Shown piece after piece: positions 11,470-20,679 of a stretch of DNA of 43,893 bases; the stretch's first letter is position 1; each line of letters starts with the position of its first letter. The DNA comes from Mnemiopsis leidyi (taxonomy: Eukaryota; Ctenophora; Tentaculata; Lobata; Bolinopsidae). Both the position numbers and the translations under genes were made by a program. Where the stretch lies: positions 45,692 to 89,584 of the forward strand of contig JH153418.1 in assembly GCA_000226015.1 (NCBI GenBank), in the 5' to 3' direction. Under the pieces are notes generated by a model. The model was not told where the DNA came from and did not search any database. It worked only from the letters and a program-made list of their open reading frames with translations.

Positions 11470-12475
11470 GATGTATTGACGAGATGATGTCCGTCTAACG
11501 TTCTAACGCGCTAACGTTTGCCAGGAGAGCAGCAAGCTGCGAGCCGCGCGCGAGTCGGGTAACACCTCGACAACGGTAGAACCGCGTCAATTTTGCCGAC
11601 ATTTCTCGCAACATTTTATTTTCAATGTCCCCACTTTTTAAGTGCACTCTAGTTTTATTAGCCTCACGAGTCACGGTCTGGCCCGACTACGTTGCAGGAT
11701 CGGAGAGCTGCGAGTCGCGCGCGAGTAGGGAAACACCTCGACAAAGTCAATATTGCAATTGCTTTAGCTTTACTGTTTACATTGCGGCCCATTTTCAGCG
11801 CGGGGGCTGCTTCGCGGCACGCGGCAGCTTGACGAGATTATATCCGTCTAACGTTCAGCTTTAGCTTGTCAGACGTCGCGTTGCCTGACCTGCTGCCGCG
11901 AAACGGCAGCCCCCGCGCGCGAAGCGCGCGGCACGGCAGCGAAGCTGCCGCCCCGTAATTTGATTTGAAAATTGAAAATGGGCCGAAACGCAAGGCAAGC
12001 TTTAGCTGCGTGAGTCGCGTCNNNNNNNNNNNNNNCTCTACGTTTATACCCTCTTGAGGTCCCCTGCAGGCAAATATCCTTGGCCTTGTCGCGGTGATAC
12101 CCGACGCGACTCACGCAGCTAAAGCTGAACGAGATCGTTATGTTAAAACGGTATACGGATATAATCTCGCCAAGCACAAAGCAGCTCAAAGCTTGTCAAC
12201 CAAAGCACGGCTTTCACCTAACCACTTAACCAGGTGTTTACGCGCGCGGCAGCTACGCCATGTTTATCCCTGTGCGAGATTAGTACGAAATTAGGACGGC
12301 GCGGGCGCGCGACGCAAAAATTCACACGTGCGTCCCAATATGAGATAGGATTTGACGAGATTATATCTGTGAGTCGGGTATCACCGCGACAAGATAGGAT
12401 GCGCGCAATGCGAGTTGACATCCGTCTAACGCGCGGGTCGGGTAACAACTCGACAAAATGCGAGCCACAGGGGTC
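11470..12475. repeat. GC-rich modular dispersed repeat, block 1 (contains a 14 base N gap)
   Basis: This block is far richer in CG than its surroundings and is built from reused modules. One is GACGAGATTATATCCGTCT + AACGTTC (near 11479, 11832 and 12354). A second is GCTGCGAG(C/T)CGCGCGCGAGT followed by CGGGTAACACCTCGACAA (near 11536, 11706 and 12432). A third is palindromic (CTGCCGCGAAGCGGCAG and relatives, near 11890-11955). A fourth is ACGCGACTCACGCAGCTAAAGCT and its inverse (12000-12020 and 12103-12126), which flank the N gap at 12022-12035, so the gap probably reflects a hairpin or repeat that the assembly could not cross. The same modules recur at 28.8-29.1, 29.7 and 42.7-43.75 kb. The open frames across it are composition artefacts. 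The block cuts off the LINE fragment that follows. Confidence 0.75.
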
Positions 12476-13165
12476 AACTCTATCAGTCAATGGTATAACT
12501 TTACATGTCTTGTAAAGGGTCTTGTTTGACATGACATGTGGCCACCTGACATTGAGTATTGACCAAAGGTGATGTCTGTGACAAATGTTAAGTTTTTCGA
12601 GAATGTGTTTTGGTGCCGACCAGGAGCAGGATCCATACATAATAACAGAAACAACTTGAGCTTCATAAATAATTAGTTTTCGTTTAAGCCATATTTTTCT
12701 ACTTTGTAGCCAGATCGTACTGAAGTTAGCAAAATCCACATTTCCTAACTGTATCCAATGCAAAATGTTTTTTGTACTGCAAAGGAGTGATCCGAGGAGC
12801 TTGGTGCACCTCCAAAGTTCATTACCGGATATATTCACCCCTAACGAGTCAGATTAATTCTTACCAGTGCAGCACGGTACACTTTCACAAATTCACTCTT
12901 CTGCTCATTAACATTAGGGCTCCATTCTTTGAGGATTGGTGAAGCTTTCGGTAAGATTTGCGCAAGAGCTGCAGGATCTTCAACTAGAAAGTCAACGTCA
13001 TCAGCATATTCTGATTCAAGGGGTAGGCACGAGCCACTAATTGGTGGATTGGGTCGGTTTAATACCGGTCTCAGATGTATGAGAGCACCGGCTAGAGTGA
13101 AGGTGAACAAGCAACCTGATAATGAGTCTCCCTGAAAAGCTCCAGAAAGGCTGATGAACACAGTT
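12470..13165 (-). mobile_element. Non-LTR retrotransposon (LINE) fragment, reverse transcriptase C-terminal half
   Basis: The minus strand frame starting at 13161 carries two RT signatures: GDSLSG (the QGDSLSP-like block) and the catalytic YADD (about 13000-13012). A second frame from 12838 continues with thumb-region sequence (VVSVIMYGSCSWSAPKHILEKL, LNVRWPHVMSNKTLYK, CKVIPLTDRV). The two frames are separated by a stop and a shift near 12840, so the element is dead. Its 3' end is interrupted by the GC-rich repeat block at about 12470. The 5' part of the RT is missing. Confidence 0.8.
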
Positions 13166-13224
13166 GACTTGGTGCTATAATTAAATTATTTCTTATCTAT
13201 TCTCTTATTTGGAACTTTGAAACA

Positions 13225-13601
13225 ATGCTGGTAACAGCACTAAAACAATTGATAAAAATTGCAATGCTCCTCGATGACACAAGGAATTATGACATAAGCT
13301 TTGAAAGAAATAACTTTCTCTTTAACTATAGCATCTCAAAAAAGAAGACAGACAGATCATGGACTTCATTCACGGCAACTCTCTTCTGTTTGGAAATTGT
13401 GGAATTAGGATGGGTGTCAGTGAGGACAAATGTCATTTTTGTCAAAGTAGTGGAGACGGTCCTTCACATCATCTGTTTTGGTGCAAAGAAGTACAAGATG
13501 TATCACGTGCCAACCTTATAGCAGTCATTGCGAATTCACATAACCATGCCACTGAAGTCCTATTACCCAAAATAAAAGAATATTCAGTGATGATGCATTG
13601 A
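13225..13601 (+). mobile_element. LINE fragment, C-terminal Cys/His motif of the pol protein
   Basis: The frame ending at 13601 contains CHFCQSSGDG then HHLFWC, the CxxC...H...C cluster found near the C-terminus of many LINE-encoded pol proteins. The frame just upstream (13240-13370) is different, so at least one frameshift is present. It lies on the strand opposite to the neighbouring RT fragment and is therefore a separate insertion. Confidence 0.6.
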
Positions 13602-14033
13602 AAGAATCATATTTTTAATGGGACAACATGAACTTGTTTATAAACTCGGATCAGAACAATCGTCTTACAGCTTGTAAATTTTTTTGAACAATTGTGGGAT
13701 TTTCAGATGTTCATTATTGGCTTTATTTAAGTGAGTACCAGGTTATTTAGTTAAATTTCTGAAGTTATTGTGCATAGTCATAACTTGTTGTTGCACAGGC
13801 ATGATACTCATCTGCATACATACTAATTATGTTTGTTTAAATAGAAGGATTATTCTTGGGCAACCTTATTTGTCTATTGAGTATTTTATACCCGGCTTTA
13901 ATCATTTCTTTTAGTGGCAAATTCTAGTTTCGGGTAGTTTTAACAACATACAGTTTGCAGTATATTTTATTCGCATGTGTATCGATCTTTAAGCTCTCTT
14001 ATCAGCTGCTGTTATCGCTAATATCGCCACTGC

Positions 14034-14868
14034 GTGTATGTCATGGATTACTCTGTGGTTTCTTTACACAACATCGAGAAGGATCTAAATGCTGCTTTCA
14101 GTTTTGTTCTAAAATCAGCCAAAGTTAACTATGATGGAGAGTTGAACCATACTTCTTTAATGAAAATGAACAAGGACCCTCTGGCCAATTGTGTTGAAAA
14201 GCTATTTAAACTGTTGAAAACGAACATTGAACTTTGTAAATCAGCAGCAGGTAAAATTGACCAACTGCAGGCAAATTGTTTAGATAGTAAGTCTGTGCTG
14301 ATCGCTTTTCAGCAGGACAAGTTGGATGCTGTCCAAAACACTGTCAAAAAAGAGATGAAGTCTTGGAGTGAAATTGTACAGAAAAATTGTGAAAAGCCCT
14401 CAGCACCATCTGTGAAAAGTGTTTAGCAGGTTGTCAAATCATTTGTCGACAAAAATGACTGAAGCAGAAGCCTCATAATCTCTGGAGTAACGGAACAAGA
14501 AGGTGAACATACTCCAGATATCGTAACTGATTTGCTACTGTCCGTCAACGAAGAAGATAAGCATCAAGTTCTGGGTTCACGTATACTGGGGGTTATCAAA
14601 CCGGACTCGGATAGCATTAGACCAATAAAAGTAACCTTTGGCAGTTCAGACTCTGTAAAGCAAGTTTTGAGTAAGGCAAAAACACTGAAGAAGCTGGAGG
14701 GGAGCTACAAGGTTTTTTTCTAATGTGTACTTAGCTCCAGACAGAAGCCGGGAAGAAAGGACTGAACATAGAAAACTTGTGGAAGAGATTAAAACTCTAA
14801 TTTCCAAGGAGCCCAGCAAACACCACTATATACGCAATGGTAAAATTATGGGTATGACAGGAAGTTGA
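14034..14868 (+). mobile_element. Degenerate LINE ORF1-like sequence
   Basis: One frame at 14034-14426 encodes a Lys/Gln-rich, probably coiled-coil region. After stops, the frame at 14460-14723 reads SRSLIISGVTEQEGEHTPD... then RPIKVTFGSSDSVKQVLSKA. A further shifted frame reads SRQKPGRKD-like then YTQW/YIRNGK. Together these recall the RRM-like ORF1 protein of LINEs (…LIIxGVPE…, …RPIRVTF…, …DRSxEER…, …YIRNGKI). At least two stops and a frameshift disable it. Confidence 0.65.
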
Positions 14869-14879
14869 GGCTTGTATGG

Positions 14880-15990
14880 TTATGCTGATAACAGTTTTAG
14901 ATTACCCATTTAGCTGATTCATATATGATTATGAGTGTTGCATTAAACTTGCAATTTGCATTTATCCGGCATATGTGTTTAACCAGTAGTTTATAAGTTC
15001 GAGCTAATATCAAGTTTTTGTATAAGTTTGTACTGTGACTCAAGGTGTGTCACGACATGTTGCGTAAACATGGCTATGTAGCCATCACAATACATTTCTG
15101 ACTTAAAGGTACTGGATTTTAGAGGATTGTATAATATAATTCTTAAACATCTTTATATTAATTAGGTTTTAATACTTTCAACAACTACTATTATATAAAT
15201 AATTTGAGTGTTCCGATGAAGCTGTTGTTACAGAGAAATTAATCAACCAGTAATCCCTGTCTTCTTTGTCCACCTGCTAAGCCGAGAAGAACTATTAAAC
15301 TTAAACTGATATATTAATTAGGCTTTTAACCAATATTAGAGAGATCTGTGTAATATATATATATATAATATTTTGGAGTAAACATTGGCCGAGGGTTACT
15401 CGGTCCCCAATCATTTGTAAAAGAATTTGAGAGGTGTCCAGGAATTGAAAAATGTACTAATTTTGGAAAAGACTTAATATTCTAGATCTAATTGTTTTTG
15501 TTCTTGAATTTAGCATTTTTTAAGATGTGTATAATATTGCCTTCGGTATGAGGCTGGTAGATTTCTAACCTATCTTGATGTAATGATAATGGTTACAGCA
15601 ATATATATAATTGTATCTGTATTCGTATTTGTTACACCGGGCTTTTACAGTTATTCTTAAGGCGCTCCTGGAACAGTGATCATTTGAGTTTCTGGTCATT
15701 TTCCTGAGTCCACTGGAGAAGATGGCATAGACAAACACCCTTAGCACACTCCTTTGGGATTGGCCTTTTTGGTTATTAGCAAAGAAAGAGATTAAGATTC
15801 ATAAGAATTAAGATTTATTAATTCTATTGCTGTATTCGGCTGTCCCTTGATAATTGACACATCTGGCCTAAGCAAAAATGTAAGTCTTAAACTTCTCCTC
15901 TGGTCAATCTGTTCAGCTTGAACTTTCTGCCGTGAAAGTTTTCATCTCACTATCTGAGTATCTGCAATCAACACATTAAAGTCATTTATT
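14880..15990. other. Intergenic, no gene seen
   Basis: AT-rich. It contains an (AT)n run at about 15351-15367 and the second copy of the dispersed repeat noted at 4545-4660. No supportable exon. Confidence 0.4.
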
Positions 15991-16000
15991 CAAAAGCTCA

Positions 16001-17165
16001 ATGAGGTATAAGGATATATTCCCTGCTGAAGAAAGTAGTCAGCCATTCGATGAACATGAAGCACTGTGCAAATTTGATAAAGAGTCCCAAACTGAGGTGA
16101 GTGTATTATAATTTTAATATCAGCCGATTATATAAAATATAAAGTTTGCAATCTGTATTGTCTTAGATATGATCCTGTACCATTACTATACAAGGTATCA
16201 GGGTTTTTGTAGTGTAATATTAATTTTATTACTAGAATACTCAATCTGTCTGCATCTATTTGTTTTTTTAGATGTTGAACATCGAAGTTAATTTCTAAAG
16301 GAATATATGCTTCTAACAGAAAATGCCCTTTAAACTATTTTGTGTATCATTAGTTATTAGAATTTTAATGTATCAGTTTGCTGGTGAATCAGATCTGGTA
16401 AACTGATGATGACTGGTCTGCTAATTGTACCTGATTAGCAAATCATCACGTAAAATTCAACAATCAGCTCTATGACACCTGCCCAACAGTAATTTTCTTA
16501 TGGTGAATCACTGTCCCCCTTCAGGAGTCATATGATTGTCCCTGTAAATGCAGTCAACCTGACTGGGACATAAAAGACCAGATAAAAGGTAAGGACTTTA
16601 TCTCAGAAACCATCCCCCTCACCTATCAAAGTTGATTTACTTTTATTCGACTTTTGGATTAGGCTGTTTACTGGTCAGCTTTGTTTGTTTTTTTTTGTGT
16701 AGCCCTGGCAAGGGCTGGCATCTTAGGGCCTTGAAATATGTATAATACAGGTTTTTGATATAAAATCAACTGATAATGAACATAGAGAGATTCTGGCCAG
16801 CCTCCAAACGTGAAAAAACTTTGTATGTCGGAGAATCAGAACATAAATATTGATATGGGTATAGTTATACTAGTGTACTGATTCTTTCTCTCTCTAACAA
16901 AGGTCGGGCAACTTATTATCTAATTTGGTCAGAATAAAACCTGTGGGAATGTTTTATCTAACTCTAGATCAACTGAAGTTTTTTTAGTATTTTTACATCA
17001 TTGTTAAGTGATAATTCTTTTTATAATTCCTTTCCTTATTTTAAGGTTTTCCAGTTATAACGGTTTGCCAGTATTTCACCTCTTCAGTACGCAGTTGTTC
17101 TATTTTTACCATCCGAAGGCAAAAAAGTAAAGTAGATGGTTTAAAGTGGTCGGATTTTGGAGGTG
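16001..17165 (+). CDS. Unrecognised gene, first three coding exons
   Basis: Exon 1, 16001-16096, starts with ATG (32 codons, MRYKDIFPAEESSQPF...) and ends in a strong donor GAG|GTGAGT. Exon 2, 16525-16588, follows CCCCCTTCAG and encodes ESYDCPCKCSQPDWDIKDQIK. Exon 3, 17046-17165, follows a long pyrimidine tract (TTCCTTTCCTTATTTTAAG) and encodes FPVITVCQYFTSSVRSCSIF and IRRQKSKVDGLKWSDFGG. All phases agree (0, 1, 1). Coding sequence is supported by this agreement, by good splice sites and by non-repetitive protein sequence; no family is recognised. A possible fourth and last exon is 18732-18880 (phase 1, ends in TAA, KSWILNHVPEPELKTWF), though its acceptor lacks a pyrimidine tract. Alternatively the transcript continues into the exons at 20.7-23.0 kb. 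Confidence 0.6.
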
Positions 17166-17439
17166 GTAGGTGGGTAGGTAGGTTATAGGTAGAAGGACGT
17201 GTCTGCTGTCCGCTGTCCGGTGTCACAAAGCAATTTAACACATAGTGCAGTGTGCGCCACCGTTACCATGTCGACGTCACAAATTGCCTCCGCAAAGTTA
17301 TTCTACACTGAATATATATTTGTGAGTTTATCACCGTTGCACGGCGTACGTTTCACTATCAGAGTATTACTTCGAAGTATTATGTCAATTTGATATTCAA
17401 TTTGCAGAAATATCCACCCTCTCTGACATTATAGCCACA

Positions 17440-17662
17440 AAACGATCTACTCGATAGGAAGCCTAAGCATGGAAAAATATCCAAAGGAAGACCCCGAAAA
17501 AGCTCTAATGATGTATTTATTGAGGACGCAGAAAGAAGACTGAATGTCAGTGGACTCACGATTGATTGTATGAAAAGATTAGCTGCAGATCGAAAGTGAT
17601 GGAGAAACTCTACTCGCCATAGCCGTATGATACCGACAATTGACACAGCAGACGCAGACTAA
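17440..17662 (+). mobile_element. LINE fragment, extreme 3' end of pol
   Basis: The + strand frame reads KGRPRKSSNDVFIEDAERRL ... MKRLAADRK, then a TGA, then WRNSTRH. The GRP(R/K)...ADRxxWR pattern is the usual C-terminus of several LINE pol proteins. The in-frame stop shows decay. Confidence 0.6.
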
Positions 17663-17669
17663 TCCTTTT

Positions 17670-18725
17670 GGATGGAGATCTCGTCATGTAACATGTAACA
17701 TGTATATGTATGATATTCAATTCTAATGCTTATCTGACTTATCTATGGTTTTAAGTTTATGCCGACTGTGGCCAATTATTTCATTCTTAAGTTTGCGATA
17801 TCACGATAACATTAATAGATTATGTGACACAATTTGACGACACGCAAATTTAACAGTGTAGCGTCATCCTAATAAACACATCGCGTCGCAATGGGCCGAT
17901 TGAATCAGCTATCGTTATTACTTCACGAATCGCATACCTCATGAATCGCGCTCGTGTGCACCTGATTTCCCTTTCATTATCAATATGAGTTATAATTGAA
18001 TAGATGTAATGCGAGTGCCGCGTATCAGCCACTGCAACATGCAATCTAATGACACTGAAACTTCCGACAAAATTTGATCAAGAAATAGACCTAGTCAAAC
18101 TATTTGACTGGACCGTCAAAATTATCCACATCCGTTGTTTTAATAGCTAAAATTGCACGGCCGGTTTTAAGTTTTCGAAACCGAAAACTAGTATAAATCA
18201 ACAGCAGCCATTATCATCAGACAAGTTGCAATAAAAATTTTTCAGTTTCACGGCAAATATTTTCACTCTAGCTTCCATGGTATTCCATCAGTCTTTGTGG
18301 CAGAACTTATTTTTACAACATATCTGTTGCCCAAATTCTATGCTCCTAGCACTAGGAGAGGGCAAATCGAAGAAGCCTCTCTTAAATTTGAGAAATGGAA
18401 ATCTAGCGTCCGCCTGAGACCTTATTAAGCGGGCGCAATTCTAATTTGAATTGATTAATTTGGCACTTATTTGATTTAGTTGCTGGTTTTATTGTAAGAT
18501 GACAAAATTGTTAACTGCAAAATGCTGTCCAACTGAATCCTTATATTATATTTGTTATAGAATTTCTGGAATTTGTTATAGAATTTGTTATAGAATTTCT
18601 AGAATGCGAGATAATGGATAAAATATTTCAAATTTTATGATACGCTCATTTTAAATGTTTTCTACAATATCTTATTATATTTCAAACTTGTGATGAATCG
18701 CTTTATATGATAAAGCATAAAAACA
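17670..18725. other. Non-coding, no gene seen
   Basis: AT-rich. It includes a small direct repeat GAATTTGTTATAGAATTTCT (18557-18602). A 14 base word ATCTAGCGTCCGC(C/T)TGA at about 18401 is shared with 7117. Confidence 0.35.
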
Positions 18726-19164
18726 TCACAGATGCAGAAGTCCGTAAGAGAAGATTGAAGTCCTGGATATTGAACCACGTACCAGAACCAGAACTGAAAA
18801 CTTGGTTTCAAATGAGCGAATGTTGCTCGGAAACACCAGGTTCGATAAGAAGCACGTACTTTTCCAATTTAAACATCTAATACTCTTTGTATTTCTTGAC
18901 CGTGCAATTGGTTGTCAAATTTAAATAAATAAATGACTAAATATTAAACATTTAAATTATCGCCCTAAAGTTCAAATTGGATTGCTCAAAAAAGGAATGA
19001 CTTTAGCTGTTTCTTAAAAATGGAAATATCAGTGCATGTTCTTAAATTATAAGGCAAACGATTCCATTCTGAGGGTGCAGCAAAACAGTGGAACATTAAG
19101 TGAAAAGTAATCGTTCTCATTCTGCAATGATGTAAGTGACTGGTCAGTGGTCTTTAACTTCAAT

Positions 19165-19700
19165 TCAATTCTTTAAATAAGTCCGAGCAATGTTCCCAAC
19201 TCTTTTAACAAACAAGAAGCCCACACCTGAGTTATGAACTTTCTGAAGTCTTTTTATTTGATAATCTTGTAGTCCATACAATAGTCCATTACAGTAGTCC
19301 AATTTTGAGAACACTAAACAATGTATGAGCTGCTTCCTTAAGTCGAAGTCAAGTTTGGAGGCAACTGCTCTAAGGTTTCTCAGCTGGATATTGCAGCTCT
19401 GTATAACTGACGATATATGACTTTCAAAGGTGAGGTACTCACCAAATAGTACTCCAAGACTTTTCACAACTGCAACTGCAGACGGTGGGATTGACTCACT
19501 TTCACCCAAGGACATCCTGTCCACTGACCACGATTCGAAGATATTTCTGCTCTGGACCACTAATGTTTCCGTCTTGTTCTAACTAAGCTGTAGTTTGTTT
19601 TGTATCATCCAGTTTTTTACTTCATTCAGGCATTGTATGATTTTGGTCTCAATATTCATGAACTGTTCGGACAATTTCCTCTCATCTTCTTTCATTTTCA
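19165..19700 (-). mobile_element. LINE fragment, reverse transcriptase thumb region
   Basis: The minus strand encodes WMIQNKLQLS, a TAG, then NKTETLVVQS, followed by VKSLGVLFGEYLTFESHI, SKLDFDLRKQLIHCLVFSKL and DYCNGLLYGL. These match the common LINE series NKLQLNxxKTE, LGVxxDxxLxFxxHI, LIxSxxxSRLDYCN. The stop in place of Asn, and the early end near 19165, show that it is a dead 5'- and 3'-truncated copy. Confidence 0.82.
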
Positions 19701-20679
19701 GTATTGACATTATTTTAAAAGGTGTTGACTTTTTAGCAAGCCAATAAACAGGGGCGCATTTTAGCCAATTTTGAAATATCTAGGTTTCATATATATAAAT
19801 TAAAGCTCTAAGAAACAGCTCTAAGAAACAGATAGTTGATAAAAAACAACTCTGTCCCCTAATATATCTCTAAACAAAAATCACACAATTAGCAAACTTC
19901 TCCAGTGAGCTCTATCCTGAGCAATTAACGTTAAATATTTTAAATCCTTCAAATCGTTTAACGAAAATTTTCGAAAAATGAGGTCTTGTAATATCAGTGA
20001 GAAATGTTTGACTGCGGTTGTCCACGTCGCCCTTGCAACTGTAAGGTGTTGACAGCAAAGATAAGCGACGAATAGGCTGGACCATCTGTAGGCCCACGCA
20101 GTACATGACCTAGCATTCTTTACCGACTATGAGCTACTCGCACCGACTATGGTTCTGCATTGCAGAGTTTATACAAGTTTTTGTTGAAAATGTGGTGGTG
20201 ATACTAGTAATTCAAATTTGATCGTAGATGTAATTAATGAAAACCTAAATATTTCAAAATACAAATCAAAAAAGCAGAATCTAGTGTGCCGACGGAATTT
20301 GGACCATCTTTGACTGTAGAAGGCCTAACCTCCCATTTTTACATACTTTTCTGAACATGTTTCGTTTCTCATGATAACGAAAAGTAGACTATAAAACATG
20401 ATACATGTATAAATGTTTGTCCATGTGATCCCTGTGGGAATGTGACCGGACCCCTGTGGTAGGGACTTGCATTGGGTTTAGTTGTACGGTGTACCAAACT
20501 TAATTTTTTTTATGATTAATTAACTATACCCTATACGATCAAGGCTTGATCAAAATTTTGTCCCAAAATTTTCCATAATTAAACTCGCAATAATAATGGG
20601 ACTGTCTAATTTCTCAACATCTCACCATTTTCTAAAATCCACGAAATCTTCCTCTAATCCAACTGTGCATGTTTGATAG

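Noticed and set aside
11869-12515. Open frames in the CG-rich block, one running across the N gap
   Set aside because: CG-rich composition lowers stop frequency, sequence is made of shuffled repeats, and one frame includes unknown bases.
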